Source of the DNA: Sphingopyxis sp. UBA6723
Lineage (GTDB): Bacteria; Pseudomonadota; Alphaproteobacteria; Sphingomonadales; Sphingomonadaceae
NCBI RefSeq assembly: GCF_002454115.1
Contig: NZ_DKIH01000010.1
Location: 181,172 to 245,171 of the forward strand
Length of the DNA stretch: 64,000 nucleotides
Reading direction: 5' to 3'
A model generated the notes under the pieces. It searched no databases. It had not been told where the DNA came from and saw only the letters and a program-made list of their open reading frames with translations. The translations under genes were made by a program, and so were the position numbers. Shown here one piece after another: positions 8,410-15,952 of the stretch; position 1 is the first letter of the stretch, and every line of letters starts with the position of its first letter.

Positions 8410-8497
8410 GTCGCCCCCGCGAAGGCGGGGGCCGCTATCGGTTTAAACGGCGACGAAGGGCAAGACCTCCAGCGGCCCCCGCCTTCGCGGGGGCGAC
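8410..8497. repeat. Palindromic repeat family F
   Basis: This is a near-perfect inverted repeat with 27-base arms, GTCGCCCCCGCGAAGGCGGG onward and its complement, and a spacer of about 34 bases. Each arm contains its own small palindrome (CCCCCGC-GAA-GGCGGGGG). It fills the gap between rdgB and hemW. Only one copy was noticed in this window. Confidence 0.85.
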
Positions 8498-8501
8498 AGA
8501 T

Positions 8502-9125
8502 TCAGAAAACACCAGACACCAGCTTCGCAAATGCGTCGGCGCGGTGGCTGATCGCATGTTTTTCTGCCGGGTCGATTTCCGCGTACGTCAGCGACTTGCC
8601 TACAGGAACAAACACCGGATCATAACCGAAACCGAGCAGCCCGCGCGGCGGCCAGGTCAGGCTGCCTTGCGCCCGCCCCTCGAACACTTCGGCATGGCCG
8701 TCGGGCCACGCCAGCGCGAGGGTGCAGACGAAGCAGGCGCTGCGGTCGACGTCCGGCCCCTGCTCGGCGAGCAGGCCTTCGACCTTGCCCATCGCCATAT
8801 ACCAGTCGCGGCCCGCTTCGCCCTCGAACCACTGCCGTTCGGCCCAGTCGGCGGTGTAAACGCCGGGGCGGTCGCCCAGCGCGGCGACCTCCAGCCCGCT
8901 GTCGTCAGCCAGCGCGGGCAGTCCCGCCGCCGATGCGCTGGCATGGGCTTTCAGCAACGCATTTTCGCGGAACGTCGTCCCGGTTTCCTCGGGCTCGGGC
9001 AGACCGAGGTCGCCCGCCGACACCGGTTCGATGCCGAACGGTTCGAGCAGCGCCCGAATCTCGCGCACCTTGCCCGCGTTATGGCTGGCGATGACGAGTT
9101 TCCCGGGGGTGAGTTTGCGGGTCAT
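8502..9125 (-). CDS. rdgB: dITP/XTP pyrophosphatase (Ham1 family)
   Basis: RdgB cleaves non-canonical purine triphosphates (dITP, XTP) to monophosphates and so keeps inosine and xanthine out of DNA. The 207-residue protein has the substrate loop SHNAGKVREI near residue 14 and the catalytic/metal segment ADDSGLEV near residue 75. The order rph-rdgB-hemW is classic for alphaproteobacteria, but here a DUF559 gene has been inserted between rph and rdgB and overlaps the rdgB start by four bases (ATGA). Confidence 0.95.
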   Translation of the reverse strand: MTRKLTPGKLVIASHNAGKVREIRALLEPFGIEPVSAGDLGLPEPEETGTTFRENALLKAHASASAAGLPALADDSGLEVAALGDRPGVYTADWAERQWFEGEAGRDWYMAMGKVEGLLAEQGPDVDRSACFVCTLALAWPDGHAEVFEGRAQGSLTWPPRGLLGFGYDPVFVPVGKSLTYAEIDPAEKHAISHRADAFAKLVSGVF

Positions 9126-9523
9126 AAAGCCCTCTCCCCTTGGGAGAGGGTTGGGTGAGGGGGTCTTCCGTCAGAGATGGCCGCCAATCGTCCGCGCAAA
9201 TCCTCCAACACGCACTCCAGATTGCTCATGATGTCATTATTCCAGTATCGGATCACATGATAACCGGCTGCCTGCAACAAGGCAGTGCGACGTTCATCGC
9301 TCGGGCTTTCCGCGTGCTGGCCGCCGTCGGCTTCGACGATGATCCGCATTTCCTCGCAGAGAAAGTCGGCTACAAATCCTGCCACCGGCGATTGGCGGCG
9401 AAATTTAAGGCCAAGGAACTGGCGGGCGCGCAGCACTCGCCAGAGCTGTTTTTCGGCCTCGGTTTCATTGCGCCGCAATTTGCGGGCAATGCCCGTTGAC
9501 GGTTTGTGCTGCTTCGGCGTCAC
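9122..9523 (-). CDS. DUF559 endonuclease-domain protein nested in a repeat
   Basis: The 133-residue protein has the DUF559 fold, related to Vsr-type PD-(D/E)xK nucleases. There is an N-terminal helix with TEAEKQLWRVLR, then Asp53 (GFVADFL) and the pair Glu64/Asp66 (IIVEADGGQH), which would bind metal. No substrate is known for the family. Its last 13 or so residues (PPHPTLSQGERAL) are encoded by a copy of palindromic repeat D, and another D copy in inverted orientation begins three bases upstream of its start. The gene thus occupies the loop of a larger palindrome. The stop overlaps the rdgB start (ATGA). It looks like a recent insertion into the rph-rdgB pair. Confidence 0.85.
   Translation of the reverse strand: MTPKQHKPSTGIARKLRRNETEAEKQLWRVLRARQFLGLKFRRQSPVAGFVADFLCEEMRIIVEADGGQHAESPSDERRTALLQAAGYHVIRYWNNDIMSNLECVLEDLRGRLAAISDGRPPHPTLSQGERAL
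9131..9163. repeat. Palindromic repeat family D, short copy inside the DUF559 gene
   Basis: CCCTCTCCCC-TTGGGAGAGGG forms a hairpin and is followed by GGGTGAGGGGG, the outer edge of repeat family D. It encodes the C-terminus of the DUF559 protein. Relative to the copy at 9526-9590 it is inverted, so the two GGTGAGGGG/CCCCTCACC edges face each other across the gene. Confidence 0.8.
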
Positions 9524-9525
9524 AT

Positions 9526-9590
9526 CCCCTCACCTGCTGCGACTAGCCAGCAAGCTGGCAAGTCTCGCTTCCTCTCCCGCCGGGAGAGGA
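9526..9590. repeat. Palindromic repeat family D, full unit
   Basis: This full unit reads CCCCTCACC, then a first hairpin GCCAGCAAGCTGGC within GACTAG...CAAGTCTCGC, then a second hairpin CCTCTCCC-GCC-GGGAGAGG. Units with the same two-hairpin plan occur at 10373-10533 (two, head to head), 12297-12366 and 13889-14037. It lies between the DUF559 start and the rph stop. Confidence 0.85.
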
Positions 9591-9592
9591 AA

Positions 9593-10312
9593 TTATGACC
9601 GCCCCGTCGCCTTGTCCTGCGCCGCGAAAATCTCTCCGCAGCCGATGCGCGCGAGGCGCAGGAGGCGAAGCAGGCCTTCCTCGTCATAGGTCGCGCCCTC
9701 GGCGCTTGCCTGCACTTCGACAATCTGGCCGAGGCCGGTCAGCACGAAATTGCCATCGGCCTCCGCCACCGAATCCTCGTCATAATCGAGGTCGAGCACC
9801 GGGGTGCCGTTGTAGATGCCGCACGAGATCGCGCCGACCTTGTCGACGATCGGATCCTCGGCGATCGTCTTGGCTTCGAGCAGCTTGTCGACCGCGATGC
9901 GCAGCGCGACCCATGCGCCCGAAATTGACGCGGTGCGGGTGCCGCCATCGGCCTGGATGACATCACAATCGATGATGATCTGGCGCTCGCCGAGCTTTTT
10001 CATGTCAACAACGGCGCGCAAGCTGCGCCCGATCAGCCGTTGAATTTCCTGCGTCCGGCCCGACTGCTTGCCCTTGGCCGCTTCGCGGCTGCCGCGGGTG
10101 TGCGTGGCGCGGGGCAGCATGCCATATTCGGCGGTGACCCACCCCTGCCCCTTGCCGCGCAGGAACGGCGGCACCTTTTCATCGACGCTGGCGGTCACCA
10201 GCACCTTCGTATTGCCAAAGCTGACGAGAACGCTGCCCTCGGCATGGATGGTGAAGGCGGTTTCGATCGCGATGGGGCGCATCTGATCAGGGGCGCGGCC
10301 GGATGGGCGCAT
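9593..10312 (-). CDS. rph: Ribonuclease PH
   Basis: RNase PH is a phosphate-dependent 3'-5' exoribonuclease that trims tRNA 3' ends and rRNA. The 239-residue protein has the family N-terminus RPSGRAPDQMRPI, the stretch GWVTAEYGMLPRATHTR and the RNase-PH core throughout. The start at 10312 is set by AGGAG in front of the ATG; the in-frame stretch further upstream is repeat D sequence. It is divergent from hrcA, with the paired repeat-D palindrome in the gap. Confidence 0.95.
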   Translation of the reverse strand: MRPSGRAPDQMRPIAIETAFTIHAEGSVLVSFGNTKVLVTASVDEKVPPFLRGKGQGWVTAEYGMLPRATHTRGSREAAKGKQSGRTQEIQRLIGRSLRAVVDMKKLGERQIIIDCDVIQADGGTRTASISGAWVALRIAVDKLLEAKTIAEDPIVDKVGAISCGIYNGTPVLDLDYDEDSVAEADGNFVLTGLGQIVEVQASAEGATYDEEGLLRLLRLARIGCGEIFAAQDKATGRS

Positions 10313-10372
10313 GGGGGATTCTCCTGTGATTGTGTGCGGCGCGCTTAGCGGCGAAGCGAGGCGAGCGCAAAT

Positions 10373-10533
10373 CCCCTCTCCCGTCGGGAGAGGGCAGCGA
10401 GACTTGCGAACTTGTTCGCTAGTCGCAGCGGGTGAGGGGTTGTGTGCTGTCGTAACGGCACAACCCCTCACCCAGCTTCAGCTAAGCAGCAAGCTGCCAA
10501 GCTTGCGCAACCCTCTCCCCATGGGAGAGGGGG
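10373..10533. repeat. Head-to-head pair of repeat D units (gene-free palindrome)
   Basis: Two repeat D units face each other. Their inner edges form a 15-base perfect inverted repeat, 10430-10444 (GGGTGAGGGGTTGTG) with 10459-10473, around a 14-base loop. The left unit is close to consensus (hairpin GCGAACTTGTTCGC, then CCTCTCCC/GGGAGAGG); the right unit is diverged. This is the same arrangement that brackets the DUF559 gene at 9122-9590, but without a gene. It occupies the rph/hrcA divergent region, so the promoters for both genes must lie within or around it; none was clear. Confidence 0.8.
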
Positions 10534-10575
10534 ACTGCGCTTGCCCCGACGCCCCCGCGTCCCTAAATCCTCCCC

Positions 10576-11619
10576 ATGACCACCGCGCCGATCACCGAAC
10601 TCACCACGCGCGCCCGCGACGTGTTCCGGCTGGTCGTCGACGCCTATCTCGAAACCGGCCAGCCGGTCGGGTCGCGCACCTTGTCAAAGCTCGCGGCGCT
10701 CAACCTGTCGCCCGCGTCGATCCGCAACGTCATGCAGGATCTGGAAGAATTCGGCCTGCTCGCCAGCCCGCACACCAGCGCGGGGCGCCTGCCGACCGAG
10801 CAAGGGCTGCGCCTGTTCGTCGACGGCATGATGCAGGTCGCCGAACCCAGCGCCGAGGACCGCGCCCAGATCGAGGCGAGCCTGTCCGACCCCGGCCCGA
10901 TCGAAAGCGCGCTGGCGCAGGCGACATCGGCGCTGTCGGGCCTGTCGGCGTGCGCCGGGCTGGTCCTCGTCCCCAAGCATGAGCGTATCCTGAAACAGGT
11001 CGCGTTCGTGCCGCTGTCGGATGCGCAGGCGCTCGTCGTTCTGGTCGCGGGCGACGGCGCGGTCGAGAACCGCGTCATCGACACCCCGCCCGGGCTCGAC
11101 CCATCGGCGCTGGTCGAGGCGGGCAATTATATCAGCGCGATGCTGGCGGGGCTGACGCTGACCGAAGCGATGGCGCGGGTGCGCCACGAGATCGAGGCCG
11201 AGCGCATCGCGATCGACCGCGCCGCGCAGGATCTGGTCAGCCGCGGGCTCGCGATCTGGTCGTCCGACGGCGCCGACCGCCCGGTGCTGATCGTGCGCGG
11301 CCAGGCCAATCTGCTCGACGACAGCGCGGTCGGCGACCTCGACCGCGTCCGCCAATTGCTCGACGAACTCGAAACCAAGCAGGAGATCGCAGGGCTGCTC
11401 GACAGCGCCCGCGACGGCAGCGCGACCCGCATTTTCATCGGGTCGGAAAATAAATTATTCTCGCTTTCGGGCTCTTCCGTGATAGCGGCGCCCTATCGCG
11501 GATCGGACGGGCGCGTGGTCGGTGTGGTCGGGGTTATCGGCCCCACCCGCTTGAACTATGCCCGCATCGTTCCCATGGTGGATTTCACCGCACAATCGCT
11601 CTCCAGACTGATACGATAG
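10576..11619 (+). CDS. hrcA: Heat-inducible transcription repressor HrcA
   Basis: HrcA represses groESL/dnaK-type operons by binding CIRCE operators. The 347-residue protein has an N-terminal winged helix (LTTRARDVFRLVVDAYLETG, then SPASIRNVMQDLEEFGLL) and the HrcA C-terminal domain ending in DFTAQSLSRLIR. It is followed four bases later by grpE, so the pair is an operon, the usual alphaproteobacterial arrangement. I noticed no CIRCE sequence in front of it; the target operators are presumably elsewhere. Confidence 0.95.
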   Translation: MTTAPITELTTRARDVFRLVVDAYLETGQPVGSRTLSKLAALNLSPASIRNVMQDLEEFGLLASPHTSAGRLPTEQGLRLFVDGMMQVAEPSAEDRAQIEASLSDPGPIESALAQATSALSGLSACAGLVLVPKHERILKQVAFVPLSDAQALVVLVAGDGAVENRVIDTPPGLDPSALVEAGNYISAMLAGLTLTEAMARVRHEIEAERIAIDRAAQDLVSRGLAIWSSDGADRPVLIVRGQANLLDDSAVGDLDRVRQLLDELETKQEIAGLLDSARDGSATRIFIGSENKLFSLSGSSVIAAPYRGSDGRVVGVVGVIGPTRLNYARIVPMVDFTAQSLSRLIR

Positions 11620-11623
11620 GTTT

Positions 11624-12169
11624 ATGACAAACATCGAAAACGACACGCCCGTCGATGACGGACAGGAAACCGAAACCGACGCGCCCGCAGAGGGTGCGAA
11701 TGACGAGTTGGCCCAGCTGACCGAACAGGTCGCCGCGCTGCAACAGGATTTGCTCTATGCGCGCGCCGAGACGCAGAATGTCACGCGCCGCAAGGACAAG
11801 GAAATCGCCGACGCGCACGCCTATGCCGCGACCAAATTTGCGCGCGACATATTGTCGGTCGCCGACAACCTCGGTCGCGCGCTTGCCGCGCTTAGCGAAG
11901 AACAGCGCGCGTCGGACGCGATCAAACCGCTGATCACCGGCCTCGAAGCGACCGAGCGCGAATTGCTCAGCGTCTTCGAACGCAACGGCATCACTCGCAT
12001 CGCCGCCATCGGCCTGCCGCTCGACCCCAACCAGCACCAGGCGATGCTGGAAATCCCGAGCAGCGATGCCGAACCCGGCACGATCGTGCAGGAAATGCAG
12101 GCGGGCTATATGATGAAAGACCGCCTGCTGCGCCCCGCGATGGTTGCGGTGGCGAAGAAAGCGGAGTAG
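11624..12169 (+). CDS. grpE: Nucleotide exchange factor GrpE
   Basis: GrpE releases ADP from DnaK. The 181-residue protein has an acidic disordered N-terminus (residues 1-25), a long coiled coil (about 25-75, QLTEQVAALQQDLLYARAE) and the beta-rich head with IGLPLDPNQHQAMLEIPS. It starts four bases after hrcA ends, so translation is likely coupled and the repressor and the co-chaperone are made together. A repeat-rich gap follows. Confidence 0.95.
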   Translation: MTNIENDTPVDDGQETETDAPAEGANDELAQLTEQVAALQQDLLYARAETQNVTRRKDKEIADAHAYAATKFARDILSVADNLGRALAALSEEQRASDAIKPLITGLEATERELLSVFERNGITRIAAIGLPLDPNQHQAMLEIPSSDAEPGTIVQEMQAGYMMKDRLLRPAMVAVAKKAE

Positions 12170-12375
12170 CCAAACCCTCCCCTCCCCTCCCTTTACGGGA
12201 GGGGATACAGGGGTGGGTGCCGCGGCGCGTCTGCGCCGCATAAGAACTTGCGACATAGAGGTTGGCGAGAGAGTCTCTTGGCGCACAAGTGCGCCAGCCC
12301 CCTCACCCGCTGCGACTAGCCAGCAAGCTGGCAAGTCTCGCCGCCCTCTCCCGCAAGGGGAGAGGGACGAGCTAA
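12170..12375. repeat. Repeat-filled gap between grpE and def, with a repeat D unit at 12297-12366
   Basis: This 206-base convergent gap consists largely of palindromic repeats. The first part holds CCTCCC-TTTAC-GGGAGG and a GCGGCGCGTCTGCGCCGC hairpin. The second is a good repeat D unit (CCCTCACCCGCTGCGACTAG, GCCAGCAAGCTGGC, CCTCTCCCGC-AAGGGGAGAGG). No gene is visible. The hairpins may serve as 3' ends for both transcripts. Confidence 0.75.
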
Positions 12376-12909
12376 TCACGCCGCCTTGCGCATCTTCATC
12401 AGCTTCTTCAGCACCATTTCGCGCTTCAACCGCGACAGATGGTCGATGAACAAAATGCCCTCCAGATGGTCGTGCTCGTGCTGGATGCACGTCGCCATCA
12501 GCCCGGTCATGCGTTCCTGATGATGTTTGCCGTCCTCGTCCTGCCAGTCGACGGTGACCTCGGCGGGGCGCGTCACATCGGCATATTGTTCGGGGACCGA
12601 CAGGCACCCTTCCGAATAGACGCTATGCTCCTCGCTCTCGTCTGAAAAGACGGGGTTGATGAACACGCGCGGCTCGCGGATCACCTTCTTGCCCTCTTCA
12701 TCCTCGGGATCGGGTTCCTGCAGGTCGATCACCAGGATGCGCTTCGGCACCCCGACCTGAATCGCCGCCAGCCCGATGCCGGGCGCGTCGTACATCGTCT
12801 CGAACATGTCGGCGACAAGCTGCTTCAGCTCGGCATCGAAGGTCTCGACGGGCTTCGAAATGACGCGCAGCCGGGGATCCGGGGTCTCTATGATGGGTAG
12901 GATGGCCAT
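12376..12909 (-). CDS. def: Peptide deformylase
   Basis: Def removes the formyl group from the N-terminal Met of new proteins. The 177-residue protein has all three metal-site motifs: GIGLAAIQ (44-51), EGCLS (Cys102) and HEHDH (His144, Glu145, His148). The start at 12909 gives the family N-terminus MAILPIIETPDPRLR; an in-frame ATG at 12954 would add an unrelated extension. It lies near fmt, which performs the opposite reaction, with recR and a small gene in between, all except fmt on the minus strand. Confidence 0.95.
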   Translation of the reverse strand: MAILPIIETPDPRLRVISKPVETFDAELKQLVADMFETMYDAPGIGLAAIQVGVPKRILVIDLQEPDPEDEEGKKVIREPRVFINPVFSDESEEHSVYSEGCLSVPEQYADVTRPAEVTVDWQDEDGKHHQERMTGLMATCIQHEHDHLEGILFIDHLSRLKREMVLKKLMKMRKAA

Positions 12910-12966
12910 GGGGTGCAGGTATGGTCGGAGCGGCGCGGGGTCAAGGGGGCGCAATTCCGATCCCGA

Positions 12967-13257
12967 TTACAAATCGGGATACGGGCCACAACTAAGATCA
13001 AACTCGACGTCTGAATTTAGAGCCAGCGCCACTAACGCTTCCGGCATTACGTCGATGGCCGCTTTCGTTTCCTCAACGGATTGATAGATGCCCGACGGCG
13101 GATAGAGGTTACGCCAGAACGAGTATTGCTGCCCATCTTCGTTGCGCGAACACCACTCCTCTGTCGCGATCTGAAAGAAACCGTCCGGCCGTATACAAAT
13201 TCGAAAACGGCGGGTTCCTTCACCATCGGTATAAGCTGCGACCGCACGGACTTTCAC
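12967..13257 (-). CDS. Small conserved-looking protein coupled to recR
   Basis: The 96-residue soluble product begins VRAVAAYTDGEGTRRF and contains FWRNLYPPSGIYQSVEETKA. I do not recognise a family. It starts at GTG, overlapping the recR stop by four bases (GTGA), which argues that it is real and translated from the recR message. Its codon use is somewhat less GC-rich than that of its neighbours, hinting at a later arrival. Function unknown. Confidence 0.65.
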   Translation of the reverse strand: MKVRAVAAYTDGEGTRRFRICIRPDGFFQIATEEWCSRNEDGQQYSFWRNLYPPSGIYQSVEETKAAIDVMPEALVALALNSDVEFDLSCGPYPDL

Positions 13258-13850
13258 CCCACCGGCCTCCGCGCCCTGAGCGCCTGCGCCAACGTCCCCT
13301 CATCCAGATAATCCAGCTCACCGCCCACTGGCAAACCATGCGCCAGCTGCGTCAGCCGCACCGGATAGCCCTCCAGCCGCTCGGCGAGATAATGCGCCGT
13401 CGTCTGGCCCTCCAGCGTCGCGTTCATCGCCAGCACGACCTCGTCGATGCCGCCCGCCGCGACGCGCGCGACGAGGGCGTCGATCGCCAGATCCTGCGGG
13501 CGGATGCCCTCCAGCGCCGAGAGTCTCCCGCCCAGCACATGATATTTGCCGGGAAACAGCCGCGACTTGTCGAGCGCCCACAGGTCGGACACCTCCTCAA
13601 CGACGCACAGCGACCGCGCATCGCGGCGCGGGTCGGCGCAGATCGCGCAGGGATCGTGGGTGTCGACATTGCCGCAGATGGTGCAGGTGACGAGCCGTTC
13701 GGACACGGTTTGCAGCGCCGCGAGCAGCGGCACGAACGCGGACTCCCGCTTCTTCATCAAATGCAGCACCGCGCGCCGCGCCGACCGCGGGCCGAGGCCG
13801 GGGAGACGGGCGAGTTGCTGGACGAGGGCTTCGATTTCGGTGGAGGCCAT
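13254..13850 (-). CDS. recR: Recombination mediator protein RecR
   Basis: RecR works with RecO (and RecF) to load RecA on gapped DNA. The 198-residue protein has an N-terminal helix-hairpin-helix (LARLPGLGPRSARR), a C4 zinc finger (Cys56, Cys59, Cys68, Cys71 in CTICGN...DPCAIC), a Toprim domain with CVVEEVSDLWAL, and the Walker-B-like tail. I take the ATG at 13850; a GTG three codons upstream is possible. The usual partners dnaX and ybaB are not adjacent. It overlaps the next small gene. Confidence 0.94.
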   Translation of the reverse strand: MASTEIEALVQQLARLPGLGPRSARRAVLHLMKKRESAFVPLLAALQTVSERLVTCTICGNVDTHDPCAICADPRRDARSLCVVEEVSDLWALDKSRLFPGKYHVLGGRLSALEGIRPQDLAIDALVARVAAGGIDEVVLAMNATLEGQTTAHYLAERLEGYPVRLTQLAHGLPVGGELDYLDEGTLAQALRARRPVG

Positions 13851-13888
13851 GCACAGCACCTATCGCGGCCCGCGCAGACGCACAACAA

Positions 13889-14037
13889 TCCTCTCCCCTT
13901 GCGGGAGAGGATGCCGCAGCTTGGCGCAAGGCGCCTAGCGAAGGCTGGAGAGGGGGTGCGACGGTGCAGCCCCCTCTCCCGCTGCGACTAGCCAGCAAGC
14001 TGGCAAGTCTCGCTCCCTCTCCCGCAAGGAGAGAGGG
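13889..14037. repeat. Head-to-head repeat D pair between recR and fmt
   Basis: Another palindromic pair. The inner edges GAGAGGGGG (13948-13956) and CCCCCTCTC (13970-13978) pair across a 13-base loop. The right unit is near consensus (GCTGCGACTAG, GCCAGCAAGCTGGC, CCTCTCCCGC-AAGGAGAGAGG); the left one is diverged, with a GGCGCAAGGCGCC hairpin. It fills most of the divergent recR/fmt promoter region. Confidence 0.75.
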
Positions 14038-14078
14038 ACACTTGCGCCATTCCGAAACCTCCGCCAAAGCCCGCACCC

Positions 14079-14999
14079 ATGCGTATGGCCTTCATGGGAA
14101 CGCCGCCCTTTGCGGTGCCGACGCTCGCTGCGCTGCATGCGGCGGGGCATGATATTGCCGCGGTCTATACCCAGCCGCCGCGCCCGGCGCAGCGCGGCAA
14201 GAAACTGCAGAAAAGCCCGGTGCAGGTGTGGGCCGAAGAACACGCCCTGCCCGTCCGCACCCCGAAAAGCCTGAAAGGCGCCGACGAACAGGCCGACTTC
14301 GCCGCACTGAACCTCGATATTGCGGTCGTCGCCGCCTATGGCCTGATCCTGCCGCCCGCGATCCTCGATGCCCCGCGCGAAGGGTGCCTCAACGTCCATG
14401 GCTCGATCCTGCCGCGTTGGCGCGGCGCAGCGCCCGTGCAGCGCGCCATATTGGCGGGCGATGCCGAAACGGGCGTGACCATCATGCAGATGGACGTCGG
14501 GCTCGACACAGGCGCGATGCGGCTGGTCGAACCGACCCCGATCGGGCGCAAGACCGCCGGGGTGCTGACCCACGAGCTCGCCGAAATGGGCGCGCTGATG
14601 ATGCGGCGGGTGCTGAGCGACCTGCACGCCTTTCCGCCGGTGCCGCAGCCCGACGACGGCGTCACTTACGCCGCCAAGATCGACAAGAGCGAAGCGCGGC
14701 TCGAATTTCTGGTCAGCGCGGTGCAGGTCGAGCGGCAGATCCGCGCGTTCAATCCGGTGCCGGGCGCGTTTTTCGAACTGGAGGGTGAGCGGTACAAGAT
14801 ATTGGCGGCCGAGGTTGTGCATCCGGGCGAGACGGTTGCGGGCGTTACCCCCGGCACGACGCTCGACGATGGGCTGACGATCGCCTGCAACCCCGGCGCG
14901 ATCCGCGCGGTGCGGGTGCAGCGGGCGGGCAAGCCCGCGATGGAGGCGGGCGAACTTCTGCGCGGGCGGGGCATTCCGGCAGGGACGCGGCTCGCATGA
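14079..14999 (+). CDS. fmt: Methionyl-tRNA formyltransferase
   Basis: Fmt formylates Met-tRNAi with 10-formyl-tetrahydrofolate. The 306-residue protein has the N-terminal Rossmann domain (MRMAFMGTPPFAVPTL), the catalytic region with LNVHGSILPRWRGAAPVQRAI and GVTIMQMDVGLDTG, and a C-terminal tRNA-binding OB-fold domain. It is divergent from recR/def and followed by repeat A and truA on the same strand. Confidence 0.96.
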   Translation: MRMAFMGTPPFAVPTLAALHAAGHDIAAVYTQPPRPAQRGKKLQKSPVQVWAEEHALPVRTPKSLKGADEQADFAALNLDIAVVAAYGLILPPAILDAPREGCLNVHGSILPRWRGAAPVQRAILAGDAETGVTIMQMDVGLDTGAMRLVEPTPIGRKTAGVLTHELAEMGALMMRRVLSDLHAFPPVPQPDDGVTYAAKIDKSEARLEFLVSAVQVERQIRAFNPVPGAFFELEGERYKILAAEVVHPGETVAGVTPGTTLDDGLTIACNPGAIRAVRVQRAGKPAMEAGELLRGRGIPAGTRLA

Positions 15000-15016
15000 A
15001 GGAGTCTCTTATCCTT

Positions 15017-15089
15017 CGTCACCCCGGACTTGATCCGGGGTCCAGGACGTCAGCGCCGCAGTGGACCCCGGATCAAGTCCGGGGTGACG
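15017..15089. repeat. Palindromic repeat family A, copy 2
   Basis: The arms read CGTCACCCCGGACTTGATCC and its complement, with a loop of about 20 bases, matching the copies at 36-108 and 28759-28832. This copy sits between fmt and truA on the same strand. Confidence 0.85.
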
Positions 15090-15111
15090 AGAATGAGGGT
15101 AAGGGGCGGCG

Positions 15112-15852
15112 ATGACCCGCTTTGCCCTCACCATCGAATATGACGGCCGCCCATACATGGGCTGGCAGCGGCAGGCGCATGGCCCCAGCGTCCAGCAGGC
15201 GATCGAGGAGGCGATCCATCGTTTCACCGGCGAAACAGTGCAGGTGTTCAGCGCCGGGCGCACCGACGCCGGGGTCCATGCCATCGCGATGCGCGCGCAT
15301 GTCGACATCGCAAAGCCGCTGACCCCGTTCAAGCTGACCGAGGCGCTCAACGCCCAGCTGCGCCCCGCACCGATCGCGGTGCTCGCGGCCGAAGTCGTCC
15401 CCGACGACTGGCACGCGCGCTTTGCCTGTATCGGGCGCGCTTACGAATATCGCATCGTCAACCGCCGCGCGCCGCTAACGTGGGACAAGGGGCTGTCGTG
15501 GCAGGTTGCGCGGCCCTTGGAAGCCGAGGCGATGCACGCGGCGGCGCAGGCGCTGGTCGGCCTCCATGATTTCACCACCTTCCGCTCGGCGCATTGCCAG
15601 TCGCAAAGCCCGGTCAAAACGCTCGACAAGCTGACCGTCAGCCGCCACGGCGACGAGCTGATCATCGAGGCCGCGGCGCGCAGCTTCCTGCATCATCAGG
15701 TGCGCTCGATGGTCGGGTGTCTGGTGCTCGTCGGTTATGGCAAATGGTCGGCGGGCGAACTGAAAGCCGCGCTGGAGGCGGCGGATCGGGATGCGCTGGG
15801 GCTGAACGCGCCGCCCGACGGACTGTATTTTGTCGGCGCAACATATCCCTGA
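15112..15852 (+). CDS. truA: tRNA pseudouridine(38-40) synthase
   Basis: TruA converts U38-U40 of many tRNAs to pseudouridine. The 246-residue protein has the catalytic motif SAGRTDAGVHA with nucleophile Asp52, and the family stretches YDGRPYMGWQRQ and SFLHHQVRSMVGCLV. It follows fmt after a repeat element and may share its transcript. It converges on the isoaspartyl peptidase gene. Confidence 0.96.
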   Translation: MTRFALTIEYDGRPYMGWQRQAHGPSVQQAIEEAIHRFTGETVQVFSAGRTDAGVHAIAMRAHVDIAKPLTPFKLTEALNAQLRPAPIAVLAAEVVPDDWHARFACIGRAYEYRIVNRRAPLTWDKGLSWQVARPLEAEAMHAAAQALVGLHDFTTFRSAHCQSQSPVKTLDKLTVSRHGDELIIEAAARSFLHHQVRSMVGCLVLVGYGKWSAGELKAALEAADRDALGLNAPPDGLYFVGATYP

Positions 15853-15934
15853 TCTGTCGAACCAGCCCGCGCCGTTGCCGCTGACCGCCCTTGTCGGCCA
15901 AAATGTCGCACCGGAAAATCAATCTGGCGTGTGC

Positions 15935-15948
15935 CCCGATCGATCGGG
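15935..15948 (-). terminator. Possible terminator of the cyanophycinase operon
   Basis: Five bases after the stop of the last operon gene lies the perfect palindrome CCCGATCGATCGGG. On the minus strand a short T-rich stretch (GATTTTCC) follows about 15 bases later, which is farther than usual for an intrinsic terminator. A weak call. Confidence 0.3.
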
Positions 15949-15952
15949 CCGC

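Noticed and set aside
8410..8497. Repeat F as an intrinsic terminator of rdgB
   Set aside because: The arms are long and GC-rich but there is no T-run on either strand.
10540..10575. CIRCE operator in front of hrcA
   Set aside because: No TTAGCACTC/GAGTGCTAA pair could be seen in the gap.
9131..14037. Repeat D cluster as a CRISPR array
   Set aside because: Units are inverted or widely spaced, internally palindromic, and there are no regular spacers or cas genes.
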